Origin: Lewinellaceae bacterium
GTDB taxonomy: Bacteria; Bacteroidota; Bacteroidia; Chitinophagales; Saprospiraceae
Length of the DNA stretch: 64,000 bases
Direction of reading: 5' to 3'
NCBI GenBank assembly: GCA_020636215.1
Contig: JACJYG010000006.1
Coordinates: 124,001-188,000 of the forward strand
Shown here: positions 8,504 through 18,246 of the stretch, in pieces
How the letters are laid out: every line of letters begins with the position of its first letter
Position numbering within the stretch: the stretch's first letter is position 1
The notes under the pieces: generated by a model
Databases searched by the model: none
What the model was told of the DNA's origin: nothing
The model's input: the letters and a program-made list of their open reading frames with translations, nothing else
Translations under genes and position numbers: made by a program

Positions 8504-9922
8504 ATGAAGATCGAACAGATTTACACCGGCTGCCTCGCTCAGGGAGCTTATTATATTGAAAGCATGGGGGAGGTTGCCATTATTGACCCTTTGCGGGAAG
8601 CCGGGCCCTACCTTAAAAAAGCGCGAGAAAACCAGGCTACCATCAAGTATATTTTTGAGACACACTTTCACGCCGATTTTATTTCCGGGCACCTCGACCT
8701 TGCTCAAAAGACGGGGGCTCGTATTGTATATGGCCCCGGCGCCGAGACAACTTATGAGAAATACGAAGCAAAAGACGGTGAGGAATTCAGGGTCGGCGCC
8801 CTGACCATACGGGTATTGCACACGCCCGGCCATACGCCTGAGTCGACTACTTACCTGTTGCTGGATGAACACGGCCGGGAGCGGGCAATTTTTTCGGGGG
8901 ATACGCTTTTCATCGGTGATGTTGGCCGCCCCGACCTGGCGCAAAAAAAAGGTTCTCTCACCAAGGAAGACCTGGCCGGCTGGCTGTACGACAGCCTGCG
9001 TAACAAGATCATGCCCTTACCGGATGAGGTGGTTGTTTATCCGGCTCATGGCGCTGGTTCTGCCTGTGGTAAGAATATGAGCAGCGAAACCTGGGATACC
9101 CTGGGCAACCAGAAAAAGAGCAACTACGCCCTGCGCGCTGATATGACGCGGGAGGAATTCATTGCAGAGGTGACAGATGGATTACAACCCCCACCCCAGT
9201 ATTTCGCAAAGAACGCAAAGATCAACAAAACAGGATATGAAAGCCTGGACGAGGTGATGAAACGGGGGGCTCAGCCATTGTCACCCCACGCCTTTGAAAT
9301 GGCTGCCAATGCGGAGGGCGCGATCATGCTGGACGTGCGGCCTCAGGGCGAATTTGTCAAAGGCTTCGTTCCGAATTCTATTTTTATCGGCTTGGACGGC
9401 ACCTTCGCTCCCTGGGTCGGAGCCCTGATCACAGACCTGCAACAGCCCATTCTGATTATTGCTCCAAAAGGGCAGGAGGCGGAAACCGTGATGCGCCTGG
9501 CGCGTGTGGGGTATGATAATACCATCGGTTACCTCGAAGGCGGATTCGAAGCCTGGCTGGCTGCCGGTATGGAAGTGGACAGCATCCCTTCCATCGATGC
9601 AATAGAGTTTGCCCGCCGGTATAATAGCCAACCCGATATGAAGATGCTCGACGTGCGGAAACCGGGGGAATGGAGCGCTGAGCACATCGACGGCGCGCAG
9701 CATTTTGCGCTCGACTTTATCAACGGCAATATGGCGGAAATCAACCGCGATACAGAATATTACCTGCACTGTCGCAGTGGCTATCGCTCGACTATCGCCG
9801 GGTCTATCCTCAAATCAAGAGGCTTTGACAAATTGATCAATGTGGATGCAATGTTCGACGAGATCACTGCTGCCGGCCTGCCGGTTACAGATGTCATCTG
9901 TTCGAGCAAGGCTAAAGCGTAG
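8504..9922 (+). CDS. CstB-like persulfide dioxygenase-sulfurtransferase, copy 1
   Basis: 472 residues from the ATG at 8504; an upstream ATG at 8477 would add nine unconserved residues. Domain order matches staphylococcal CstB: an N-terminal ETHE1-type metallo-beta-lactamase fold with iron ligands in THFHADFISGH (H54, H56, H63), a central rhodanese-like domain (~265-360) with no active-site cysteine, and a C-terminal rhodanese with C423 in HCRSGYRS. Such enzymes oxidise glutathione- or low-molecular-weight persulfides to sulfite/thiosulfate in the cytoplasm. It is the first of three paralogues here (others at 21329 and 24352) and stands just before the sulfite-oxidising genes. An ATGAA-N6-TTCAT operator precedes it. 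Confidence 0.9.
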   Translation: MKIEQIYTGCLAQGAYYIESMGEVAIIDPLREAGPYLKKARENQATIKYIFETHFHADFISGHLDLAQKTGARIVYGPGAETTYEKYEAKDGEEFRVGALTIRVLHTPGHTPESTTYLLLDEHGRERAIFSGDTLFIGDVGRPDLAQKKGSLTKEDLAGWLYDSLRNKIMPLPDEVVVYPAHGAGSACGKNMSSETWDTLGNQKKSNYALRADMTREEFIAEVTDGLQPPPQYFAKNAKINKTGYESLDEVMKRGAQPLSPHAFEMAANAEGAIMLDVRPQGEFVKGFVPNSIFIGLDGTFAPWVGALITDLQQPILIIAPKGQEAETVMRLARVGYDNTIGYLEGGFEAWLAAGMEVDSIPSIDAIEFARRYNSQPDMKMLDVRKPGEWSAEHIDGAQHFALDFINGNMAEINRDTEYYLHCRSGYRSTIAGSILKSRGFDKLINVDAMFDEITAAGLPVTDVICSSKAKA

Positions 9923-10102
9923 GTTGCTTTTATGAGCGGATGAGAACCATGGAGCGTGCTGAGTTGGTGGAGTCTTTTATTACTCCTCTCTTTCAACCTG
10001 CTCCATCCTTTTCACCCGTTCTGCCCAAAATATTACCCATCTTTCACCGAACATCCAACTGAAGCGCGGTTTGCAAAGCGCGTAGGTATTTGGGGTGTAT
10101 TT

Positions 10103-10128
10103 AAAACATGAAAAAATATTCATGTTTT
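10103..10128 (+). promoter_or_regulatory. Extended ATGAA-N6-TTCAT palindrome upstream of the Soe-like operon
   Basis: The arms AAAACATGAA and TTCATGTTTT are perfect 10-base inverted repeats around a six-base AT-rich spacer, 43 bases before the start codon at 10171. The core ATGAA-N6-TTCAT (10108-10123) is identical in layout to the sites at 8398 and 21256. No clear TAnnTTTG follows at the same distance, so the exact promoter is uncertain. Confidence 0.6.
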
Positions 10129-10170
10129 CATGTATAAGTTGTTAAATTTATTCGGAAATCAACAAGAAAT

Positions 10171-11799
10171 ATGCGTTACGGATTCATTATTGACAACCGC
10201 AAGTGCATAGGTTGCCATGCTTGTACTACAGCATGCAAGGCCGAACATGCCGTTCCAGTGGGCGTAAACCGCACCTGGGTCAAACAAGTGGAGAAAGGGG
10301 AATTTCCTCATACGCGCCGCTTATTCTCAGTTATGCGCTGCAATCACTGTACAGATGCACCCTGCGTGGAGATCTGCCCTGTTGAAGCCCTGTTTTACCG
10401 CGATGACGGTATTGTGGATTTCGACAAGAACCGCTGCATCGGCTGCAAGTCCTGTATGCAGGCCTGCCCCTATGATGCTTTATACATCGACCCGGAAAAC
10501 CACACGGCCGCCAAGTGCAACTACTGTGCTCATCGGGTGGATGTGGGCCTGGAGCCCGCATGCGTGAACGTTTGTCCTGAGCATGCAATTATTTCAGGCG
10601 ACATGGAAGACCCCAATTCAGAGATCAGCCAGTTGCTGGGCCGCGAGCAGGTGACCGTGCGCAAGGCTGCCAAAGGCACGGCGCCCAACCTGTTTTACAT
10701 CAATGGCGATGAAGCATCCCTGAACCCGGTGGCTACCGAGAAACAGGATGCCTACTTCTGGAGCGAACAGTCCCGTGGGGTAGGGCACTTTGCCAAATAT
10801 ACCGAAAAGCTGGCTTTCTCTAACGGAGATGCGCTTCAGGCCGTCATGGAGGCCAATGGCCAGGAAGCAACGGCTGGAGAGGTAGCTAGTAATGGAGCTG
10901 CAAAATCAATCGATATCCTGTTGGGTAAAGCCCGTCGGGTATATGATGCTCCCAACAAGGGCGTGCTCTGGGGCTGGGAGGTATCCGGTTATGTGCTGAC
11001 AAAGGCTATTGCCGCTGGTGCTTTTCTGGTGCCTATGCTAGCCAACCTGTTTGGTTGGGCGGACACTGCCAGCCAGACTTTCTGGTGGGGCCTGGGCGCC
11101 GGCCTGGTATTCCTCGGCGCCACTGGCCTGTTGCTGGTCAAAGACCTGGATCGGCCCGATCGTTTTCTAAACGTGCTGTTGCGGCCGCATTGGAGTTCCT
11201 GGTTGGTTCGTGGCGGTTACATTATCAGTATTTATGGAGCGTTGCTCACCCTGGTGGCGGTGCTTCGTTGGTTCCAACTGGCGGAAGCCGCCATGCCGGT
11301 GATCTATGGCCTGACGACTGTTTTCGCCGTACTTGCCGCTGTATATACAGCCTTCCTGTTTGCTCAGGCAAAAGGCCGCGATTTCTGGCAGAGCCCCACT
11401 TTGTCGCTGCACATGTTGGTGCATAGTTTCATGGCTGGCGCTGCTTTCTTTGGCATCATTGCCACTTTTACAGAAAACGGCATCGGGTGGCTTCCATTCC
11501 TGCGCCTGGTGATGGCTGTTTCCATTATCGTCAACCTGCTCACTATCTTGGTGGAACTGACGACGACACACCCGACACAGGAGGCTAAGCTGGTGGTGAA
11601 GATGATCCTGCATGGCCGCTATCGCCCCCTTTTCTGGACAGGAGGTATTCTATTGGGCAACCTGATACCGTTGGCTCTGCTGAGCTTTGGTGGCGCCGGC
11701 GCCACCATACTGGCTCTGGCTGGCATTGCCATACTGATTGGGATTTATGCTACAGAAAAGATTTGGGTAGAAGCACCGCAACGGGTGCAGCTTTCTTAA
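10171..11799 (+). CDS. Fused iron-sulfur and NrfD-type membrane subunit (SoeB-SoeC-like)
   Basis: 542 residues. Residues 1-~190 are a four-cluster ferredoxin subunit with repeated CxxCxxCxxxC motifs (C12, C15, C18, C22; then CNHCTDAPC, CIGCKSCMQACP, CNYC). After a ~60-residue linker the rest has about eight membrane helices with the NrfD signature LDRPDRFLNVLLRPHWSSW. Separate SoeB and SoeC subunits of sulfite dehydrogenase total about the same length, so this looks like a genuine fusion. It would carry electrons from the molybdoenzyme to the quinone pool at the inner membrane. PsrBC- or tetrathionate-reductase-type function is an alternative. The next gene, the molybdoenzyme, starts 23 bases on. 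Confidence 0.85.
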   Translation: MRYGFIIDNRKCIGCHACTTACKAEHAVPVGVNRTWVKQVEKGEFPHTRRLFSVMRCNHCTDAPCVEICPVEALFYRDDGIVDFDKNRCIGCKSCMQACPYDALYIDPENHTAAKCNYCAHRVDVGLEPACVNVCPEHAIISGDMEDPNSEISQLLGREQVTVRKAAKGTAPNLFYINGDEASLNPVATEKQDAYFWSEQSRGVGHFAKYTEKLAFSNGDALQAVMEANGQEATAGEVASNGAAKSIDILLGKARRVYDAPNKGVLWGWEVSGYVLTKAIAAGAFLVPMLANLFGWADTASQTFWWGLGAGLVFLGATGLLLVKDLDRPDRFLNVLLRPHWSSWLVRGGYIISIYGALLTLVAVLRWFQLAEAAMPVIYGLTTVFAVLAAVYTAFLFAQAKGRDFWQSPTLSLHMLVHSFMAGAAFFGIIATFTENGIGWLPFLRLVMAVSIIVNLLTILVELTTTHPTQEAKLVVKMILHGRYRPLFWTGGILLGNLIPLALLSFGGAGATILALAGIAILIGIYATEKIWVEAPQRVQLS

Positions 11800-11822
11800 A
11801 CTATCAACCAACAACTAACAAA

Positions 11823-14678
11823 ATGAACAAGCGAAAGCACACCATTATAGAACAGATCGCCGAGAAGCTTCGTCTTATCCCCAATCTGCACAAGGATGGC
11901 GAAATGCCGGTTGATCGTCTTGCGCCGGGAAGCGAATTGACGAAATTTCCCCCGCCGGAAAAGTGGGACAACTGGGTAGAGTACGAGGCCAAGTCGTGGC
12001 CTCGCGTTGATAAACGCACCTATACCATTGTGCCAACTACTTGCTTCAATTGCGAATCAGCCTGTGGGCTGACCGCCTATATCGACAAAGATACCTGGAA
12101 GGTTCGCAAGTTTGAAGGCAACCCCTACCACCCGGGCAGCCGGGGGCGGAACTGCGCCAAGGGGCCGGCAACGATCAACCAGATCAACGATCCGGATCGT
12201 ATTCTGTACCCCATGAAACGCACCGGGAAACGGGGGGAAGGCCAGTGGGAACGCGTGAGCTGGGATGAAGCGCTGGATGATATTGCCGCCCGGATGCGCA
12301 AAGCCATTCAGGAAGGGCGCAACAACGAGATCGCTTACCATGTAGGCCGGCCCGGCCATGAAGGATACATGGACCGTGTACTACAGGCCTGGAATGTGGA
12401 TGGGCACAACAGCCACACCAATATTTGTTCCTCCGGCGCCCGCTTCGGCTATGCCCTTTGGTATGGCCATGACCGGCCGTCGCCCGACCACGCGGAGGCC
12501 AAGTTTATCTTGCTGATATCGGCCCACCTGGAGAGCGGGCATTACTTCAATCCACACGCCCAACGCATCATCGAAGGAAAAATGAAGGGCGCCAAACTGG
12601 CGGTGATGGACCCTCGTCTGTCCAATACAGCCAGCATGTCGGACTACTGGATGCCCAGCTATCCGGGTACCGAAGCCGCCATATTACTGGCCATGGCCAA
12701 GGTAATCCTCGACGAAGGGCTGTACAACCGGGAATATCTGGAAAACTGGGTGAACTGGAAGGAATATTTGGCCGCCCGCCATCCGGATAAAGAGATGACC
12801 TTTGAAAATTTCATCATAGGCATGCAGGAGGAATATGTCCAATACACTCCTGAATACGCGGCGAAAGAAAGTGGCGTGAAGGCCGAAATGATCGTAGAAG
12901 TGGCGCGGAAGATCGGGGAGGCCGGTACGCGTTTTGCGACCCATAACTGGCGCAGCGCCGCCTCTGGCAACCTCGGTGGCTGGGCAGTTTCCCGCACCCT
13001 GCACTTCCTTAACGTGCTGACCGGCAGTGTAGGAACAAAGGGCGGGACTTCCCCAAATACCTGGAACAAATTCCACCCGGAATTTTTTGACAAGCCACCG
13101 GCCCAGAAGTTCTGGAATGAGCTGCATTTTCCGCAGGAATACCCACTGGCTTTCTTTGAGATGAGTTTCCTTTTGCCGCACATGCTCAAGGAAGGGCGGG
13201 GTAAAATGGACGTCTACTTCAGCCGGGTCTTCAACCCGGTATGGACCTATCCGGATGGGTTCAGCTGGATGGAATCCTATTCCAACGAGGAACACTTTGG
13301 CCTGCACATCGCCCTGACGCCAACCTGGAGTGAGACGGCTTTCTTCGCCGACTACGTCCTGCCCATGGGCTTGGCCAGTGAGCGGCATGACCTGAATACT
13401 TACGAAACCCATGCCGGTGTCTGGATCGCTTTCCGGCAGCCCGTATTGCGCGAAGCCATGCGCCGCGCCGGAAAACCCGTCACCTTCACCTATGAAGCGA
13501 ACCCCGGCGAAGTTTGGGAAGAGGATGAGTTCTGGATCCAACTGAGCTGGCGCATCGACCCCGATGGGAGCCTGGGTATCCGCAAGCACTTTGAATCTCC
13601 CTACCGCCCCGGCGAGTGCATCACTGTTGACGAGTACTATCAGTATGTTTTCGAGCATACTAAAGGCTTGCCGGAAGCAGCCGCCAAGGAAGGCCTTACC
13701 CCGTTGGATTATATGAAGAAGTACGGTGCGTTCAACGTGGAGCCCAACGCCTACAACGGCCATCTCAAGGAATTAACCGAAAAGCAGATGGAAGGCGCCG
13801 AGGTTGACCCACAAACGCAAGTGGTCCGTAAGAATGGCAAAGCCATCGGGATCCTGTACAATGGCAAGCCGGTGGAAGGCTTCCCCACGCCTTCGCGCCT
13901 CAACGAATTCTACTCGCAGACTATGGCTGATTGGAAGTGGCCGGAATATACCATTCCTACCTACATCAAGAGCCATATTCATGAGGAGAACATGGACCGC
14001 GAGAAAGGGGAGTATCCCTTGGTGCCTACCTTCCGCCTGCCGACGCTCATTCACTCCCGTTCGGGCAATGCCAAATGGCTGTATGAAATATCCAACCGCA
14101 ACCCGATCTGGGTGCATCCTACGGACGCTAAAAAGCTTGGCGTTACTACCGGGAGCCTGCTAAAGGTAAACACGGAGATCGGCTATTTTGTAGATAAGGT
14201 TTGGGTGACGGAAGGCATGAAACCGGGCGTGGTGGCTTGTTCCCACCACCTGGGCCGCTGGCGCCGCCCGCAGGATCCAAAAGGGAATCGTTGGGCTGTA
14301 AATACGGTGAAGATCGATAACGACGGTAATGGTGGCTGGAAGATGAGCACGGTCAGTAAGATCGCTCCCTTTAAGAGCGATGACCCCGACAGCGCCCGCA
14401 TCTTCTGGAGCGACGGAGGTGTACACCAGAACATTACCTTCCCCGTTCATCCGGACCCTATCAGCGGGATGCACTGCTGGCACCAGAAAGTTCGGCTGGA
14501 AAAAGCCGGGCCGGAAGATAAATACGGCGACATCTTCGTGGATACCAACAAGTCCTTCGAAGTATACAAGAAATGGATGGAGATGACGCGCCCGGCGCCC
14601 GGCCCGAATGGCCTGCGCCGCCCCCTGTGGATGAAGCGCGCGCTCAGGCCGGCCGAGGAGACGTTTTATATAAAATAA
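11823..14678 (+). CDS. Molybdopterin oxidoreductase catalytic subunit, SoeA-like sulfite dehydrogenase
   Basis: 951 residues from the ATG at 11823. A [4Fe-4S] motif C74-x2-C77-x3-C81-x29-C111 leads the bis-MGD domains, and C202 in TNICSSGARFG is the likely molybdenum ligand. There is no twin-arginine signal peptide, so it should stay in the cytoplasm like SoeA and unlike periplasmic PsrA/TtrA/PhsA. Length (~970 in Allochromatium SoeA) and neighbours (persulfide dioxygenase before, SulP after) support sulfite oxidation to sulfate. Direction and substrate remain inference; polysulfide or thiosulfate reduction cannot be excluded. Confidence 0.8.
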   Translation: MNKRKHTIIEQIAEKLRLIPNLHKDGEMPVDRLAPGSELTKFPPPEKWDNWVEYEAKSWPRVDKRTYTIVPTTCFNCESACGLTAYIDKDTWKVRKFEGNPYHPGSRGRNCAKGPATINQINDPDRILYPMKRTGKRGEGQWERVSWDEALDDIAARMRKAIQEGRNNEIAYHVGRPGHEGYMDRVLQAWNVDGHNSHTNICSSGARFGYALWYGHDRPSPDHAEAKFILLISAHLESGHYFNPHAQRIIEGKMKGAKLAVMDPRLSNTASMSDYWMPSYPGTEAAILLAMAKVILDEGLYNREYLENWVNWKEYLAARHPDKEMTFENFIIGMQEEYVQYTPEYAAKESGVKAEMIVEVARKIGEAGTRFATHNWRSAASGNLGGWAVSRTLHFLNVLTGSVGTKGGTSPNTWNKFHPEFFDKPPAQKFWNELHFPQEYPLAFFEMSFLLPHMLKEGRGKMDVYFSRVFNPVWTYPDGFSWMESYSNEEHFGLHIALTPTWSETAFFADYVLPMGLASERHDLNTYETHAGVWIAFRQPVLREAMRRAGKPVTFTYEANPGEVWEEDEFWIQLSWRIDPDGSLGIRKHFESPYRPGECITVDEYYQYVFEHTKGLPEAAAKEGLTPLDYMKKYGAFNVEPNAYNGHLKELTEKQMEGAEVDPQTQVVRKNGKAIGILYNGKPVEGFPTPSRLNEFYSQTMADWKWPEYTIPTYIKSHIHEENMDREKGEYPLVPTFRLPTLIHSRSGNAKWLYEISNRNPIWVHPTDAKKLGVTTGSLLKVNTEIGYFVDKVWVTEGMKPGVVACSHHLGRWRRPQDPKGNRWAVNTVKIDNDGNGGWKMSTVSKIAPFKSDDPDSARIFWSDGGVHQNITFPVHPDPISGMHCWHQKVRLEKAGPEDKYGDIFVDTNKSFEVYKKWMEMTRPAPGPNGLRRPLWMKRALRPAEETFYIK

Positions 14679-14738
14679 GCGTTTTTTTGGAGTCCCGCGA
14701 GGTTTGGACAAACCTCGTGGGACTCCTCCAAAAAACGC
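14679..14738 (+). terminator. Long hairpin between the SoeA-like and SulP genes
   Basis: The segment begins one base after the SoeA-like stop codon. The arms GCGTTTTTTTGGAGTCCC... and ...GGGACTCCTCCAAAAAACGC pair over about 27 bases with two small bulges and a four-base loop. It could act as a terminator, an attenuator or an RNA-stability element setting lower expression of the downstream transporter, whose start codon is only 11 bases on. Confidence 0.6.
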
Positions 14739-14749
14739 GTAAAATAAAT

Positions 14750-16498
14750 ATGGCTACAAAAGAAACCTTAAAGAAGTTTTTTCCATTCCTGGACTGGTGG
14801 CCGATGGTCAACCGAAAGACACTGCGTGCAGACCTGCTCGCGGGCCTGACGGGGGCGATCATCGTGCTGCCGCAAGGTATTGCTTTTGCGATGATCGCCG
14901 GGTTGCCGCCGGTTTACGGATTGTATTCCGCGATCGCTATTCCGATCGTCGCTGCTTTATTCGGTTCCTCTTATCATCTGATCTCGGGGCCGACGACGGC
15001 AATTTCATTGGTGCTTTTCAGCTCAGTAGGAGGACTGGCTGAACCCGGTTCTCCGGAGTTTATACAACTTGTTTTTGTCGTTACTTTCCTCGCCGGGGTT
15101 TTTCAGCTGGCGCTTGGGGTGGCCCGGCTCGGCCTATTGGCCAACTTCGTCTCGCACACTGTTGTCGTCGGGTTCACCGCCGGAGCGGCGATCCTGATTT
15201 TCACCAGCCAGATGAAGCACGTACTGGGCATAACAGTACCTCAGCAGGCTGAATTCCTGGATAGTTGGCTGGAGATTTTTCGCAACCTTAGCCAAACCAA
15301 TATTCGCGTGCTGATAGTCAGCATTGGCACCCTGGTGATAGCGGTGGTGATGCGCCGGCTGTCGCGCCGGCTGCCACACCTGCTCATCGCTATGGTATTG
15401 GGTGCGGGGCTTGCCTTGCTGCTTGGCGGGGAGGATGCGGGCATCCGGTTTGTGGGGCGGATGCCATCGCAGCTGCCACCATTCAGCCCGCCACTGTTGA
15501 CGATCGCCGGTGTTAAGCGTCTGGCGACGAATGCTTTTGCGGTTGCGCTGCTTGGCCTGATCCAGACCATGACGCTCGGGCGCGTCATCGCCACGAAATC
15601 GCATCAGCGAATCGACAGCAACCAGGAATTTATCGGGCAGGGCCTGTCGAATATCGTGGGCAGTTTCTTTTCCAGTTATGCCGGTTCCGGTTCACTGACG
15701 CGTTCCGGCGTCAATTTCGATGCCGGCGCTAAAACGCCGATGGCGGCGATCTTTTCCTCAATCCTGTTGGCGATTATCCTGCTACTTGTCGCTCCGCTTG
15801 CCGCCTATCTGCCAATGCCGGCTATGGGCGGTATAATCTTGCTCGTATCCATCAATCTTATTGACATCCAGCAAATTCGCGGAATCTTTCGGGTCAGCCC
15901 CCGGGAGATTTCGGTACTGGCCGTCACCTTTTTTTCTACCCTCTTTCTGGAGCTGGATTTCGCCATCTACATCGGTGTGTTTCTGTCGCTGATCTTTTAC
16001 TTACAACGTACTTCCCAGCCCCATGTCGCTATTCTGGCTCCCAATCCGAATGACCCGAACCGTCACTTTACGAACATTTCGCGCAAAACGCTGACGGAAT
16101 GCCCTCAACTCAAAATTGTGCGTATTGATGGGTCTCTGTATTATGGCGCAGTCGACCACGTGGCTGGCTTCCTTCAGGAGGTCAGTGAAAACTATCCGCA
16201 GCGGCACCTGCTCATCGTTGCCAATGGTATTAATTTCATCGATATTACCGGGGCAGAGTTTCTGGTGCAGGAAGCTCACCGCTGGCGCAGCCTGGGGGGA
16301 GACCTTTACATCGTAGGCCTTAAGATGGTCGCTCAGGACGTACTTTCAGCCGGAAGCTACCGGGATGAAATTGGAGCGGACCATCTTTTCATCACCAAAC
16401 GGGAGGCTATTACCGCCATCTATGAGCGCCTGGATGCTTCGGTATGTGCTACCTGTGAGGCGCGGATATTCCAGGAGTGCCCGGGAGTGAATGGCTAA
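14750..16498 (+). CDS. SulP family anion (sulfate) transporter with STAS domain
   Basis: 582 residues from the ATG at 14750; a longer upstream frame overlapping the molybdoenzyme gene is not family-like. The first ~420 residues contain the SLC26/SulP membrane core (PQGIAFAMIAGLPPVYGLY, SGPTTAISLVLFSS, GSLTRSGVNFDAGAKTP), followed by a cytosolic STAS domain (~450-560: RIDGSLYYGAVDHV, FIDITGAEFL). It ends with a short cysteine-containing tail, CATCEARIFQECPG. SulP proteins usually import sulfate or bicarbonate. Placement after a sulfite-oxidising complex suggests sulfate export or exchange here, which is inference. Confidence 0.9.
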   Translation: MATKETLKKFFPFLDWWPMVNRKTLRADLLAGLTGAIIVLPQGIAFAMIAGLPPVYGLYSAIAIPIVAALFGSSYHLISGPTTAISLVLFSSVGGLAEPGSPEFIQLVFVVTFLAGVFQLALGVARLGLLANFVSHTVVVGFTAGAAILIFTSQMKHVLGITVPQQAEFLDSWLEIFRNLSQTNIRVLIVSIGTLVIAVVMRRLSRRLPHLLIAMVLGAGLALLLGGEDAGIRFVGRMPSQLPPFSPPLLTIAGVKRLATNAFAVALLGLIQTMTLGRVIATKSHQRIDSNQEFIGQGLSNIVGSFFSSYAGSGSLTRSGVNFDAGAKTPMAAIFSSILLAIILLLVAPLAAYLPMPAMGGIILLVSINLIDIQQIRGIFRVSPREISVLAVTFFSTLFLELDFAIYIGVFLSLIFYLQRTSQPHVAILAPNPNDPNRHFTNISRKTLTECPQLKIVRIDGSLYYGAVDHVAGFLQEVSENYPQRHLLIVANGINFIDITGAEFLVQEAHRWRSLGGDLYIVGLKMVAQDVLSAGSYRDEIGADHLFITKREAITAIYERLDASVCATCEARIFQECPGVNG

Positions 16499-16633
16499 AT
16501 TGCGGAATGGCTATATGGTGTGGCCGGCTCTAATGAGTCGGGTGAAAATGGCTATGGGATTGGCTGGGATATGTTAGAAAGTTTTCCAAAGTGGAAAAAA
16601 AGTTAGAGCTTAAGGGGCTAAAAGCACTAACCG

Positions 16634-17749
16634 ATGGAAACCAGCAAAAAGAAATATTCGACCATTCATTATCAACAGTATCTACAATTAGACAAGATTC
16701 TCGAAGCTCAACGTCTGAGGAGTGCAGAAGAAGAATCAGAGCCGGCGCATGATGAGCTATTATTTATCATTATTCATCAGGTATATGAGTTGTGGTTCAA
16801 GCAGATCATTCACGAAGTAAGATCTGTTGCGGAACTGTTTAGAAAAGTGCGGGTCGATGAGCGTAATATGGGAACGGCTGTTGCGCGCCTGCAGCGGGTC
16901 ATTGAGATCCAAAAAGTGCTTATTGAACAGATCCGTATTCTGGAAACCATGACGCCACTGGATTTTCTGGAATTCCGTAACTACCTTTTTCCTGCCTCCG
17001 GTTTCCAGAGTTTCCAGTTCCGGGTAGTAGAGGCCATGTTAGGCCTGCAGGAGCAGGAACGCCTCACCTACAACAGCCAGCCGTATACTTCTGCTTTTGA
17101 ACAGGAGCAACAGGCGCAATTACAGGAGATACAAGAAGGGGGGACTTTGTTCGATCTGGTGGAGGCCTGGTTGGAAAGAACGCCATTTCTTCAGTTCGGT
17201 GATTTTCATTTCCTGGAGCACTACAAGAAGGCCGTTCAACGAATGTTGGCCAAAGAGCAGGACGCTATCCGGGAGTCGGACTACCTGAATGAGGAAGAAA
17301 AGGCCATGCGCCTGAAAATGCTGGGTAGCGCCGATACCTATTATCGCTCTGTACTGGACGCCGAAGTTCATGAACAACTTCGAAAAGAAGGCAAAGTGCG
17401 GTTTTCGTATAAAGCTACAATAGCCGTGCTGCTGATCAATTTATATCGGGATGAGCCTATTCTTCAGGTTCCTTTTCAATTGTTAACTTCCCTGGTCGAT
17501 ATTGATGAGTTGCTGACCATGTGGCGGTACCGACATGCTCAAATGGTGCTTCGAATGTTGGGAAGGAAGATTGGAACCGGGGGGTCTTCCGGGTATGACT
17601 ACCTTCATGCTACCGCCGTTAAACACCATATTTTTACAGACCTCCACAATATTTCCACTCTTCTGATCCCTCGTTCCGAACTGCCGGAACTTCCCCCTGC
17701 GGTCAAACAGGAATTGGGCTTTTTTATCAGTACGACGGTAGGGCAATAG
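16634..17749 (+). CDS. kynA: Tryptophan 2,3-dioxygenase
   Basis: 371 residues. Heme enzyme opening the tryptophan indole ring to N-formylkynurenine, the first step of the kynurenine pathway. Signatures: HDELLFIIIHQVYELWFKQ near the N-terminus, LDFLEFRNYLFPASGFQS, and the C-terminal GGSSGYDYLHAT with NISTLLIPRSELP. Cytoplasmic. It is alone on its strand and convergent with the Lrp gene, with 32 bases between the stops. No other kynurenine-pathway gene is in the window. Confidence 0.93.
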   Translation: METSKKKYSTIHYQQYLQLDKILEAQRLRSAEEESEPAHDELLFIIIHQVYELWFKQIIHEVRSVAELFRKVRVDERNMGTAVARLQRVIEIQKVLIEQIRILETMTPLDFLEFRNYLFPASGFQSFQFRVVEAMLGLQEQERLTYNSQPYTSAFEQEQQAQLQEIQEGGTLFDLVEAWLERTPFLQFGDFHFLEHYKKAVQRMLAKEQDAIRESDYLNEEEKAMRLKMLGSADTYYRSVLDAEVHEQLRKEGKVRFSYKATIAVLLINLYRDEPILQVPFQLLTSLVDIDELLTMWRYRHAQMVLRMLGRKIGTGGSSGYDYLHATAVKHHIFTDLHNISTLLIPRSELPELPPAVKQELGFFISTTVGQ

Positions 17750-17781
17750 ATCAATAGGCCTGCAACAGGTGCACTGAAAAA

Positions 17782-18246
17782 CTATTCCAGCGGCAGGCCA
17801 ACCGCCATTTTTACCTGCGTCATGACAAAGGAGCTTTGCACGTTGCCGATATTATCCAGGGCGGCGAGCTTATTGACGATGAAGTTCTGATAGGCAGCCA
17901 TGTCTTTAACGATCACTTTTAACAGGTAGTCGAACATGCCGGCAATGTGATAGCATTCAATGACTTCGGCTAGAGAGTGTACCTCTGATTCGAATTGCCG
18001 GAGGTAGTCCTGAGCGTGTTCCTTGAGTTGCACGTTGCAATAGGCTACCAGGGTGAAGCCCAGTTTTTTCCCGTCCACCAGGGCAGTGTAGCGTTGAATG
18101 TACTCCTGCTCTTCCATCCGTTTGATGCGTTCGTACACAGGGGTGGTGGTTATGCCCAGCCGGGCGGCGATCTCCTTATTGGTGAAATGCGCATTTTCCT
18201 GCAACAGAGCCAGAATACGCTTGTCGGTGGCGTCCAGAGGTTTCAT
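17782..18246 (-). CDS. Lrp/AsnC family transcriptional regulator
   Basis: 154 residues with an N-terminal winged helix-turn-helix (DKRILALLQENAHFTNKEIAARLGITTTPVYERIKRMEEQ) and a C-terminal RAM/ligand-binding domain (YCNVQLKEHAQDYL, IAGMFDYLLKVIVKD). This class senses amino acids and forms octamers on DNA. It is divergent from the methionine gamma-lyase gene, with a 184-base shared control region, so it probably regulates that lyase and itself in response to an amino acid such as methionine. The effector is not visible in sequence. Confidence 0.9.
   Translation of the reverse strand: MKPLDATDKRILALLQENAHFTNKEIAARLGITTTPVYERIKRMEEQEYIQRYTALVDGKKLGFTLVAYCNVQLKEHAQDYLRQFESEVHSLAEVIECYHIAGMFDYLLKVIVKDMAAYQNFIVNKLAALDNIGNVQSSFVMTQVKMAVGLPLE

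Noticed and set aside
12684..13763. 359-codon minus-strand frame inside the molybdoenzyme gene
   Set aside because: Antisense shadow of a well-supported coding region.
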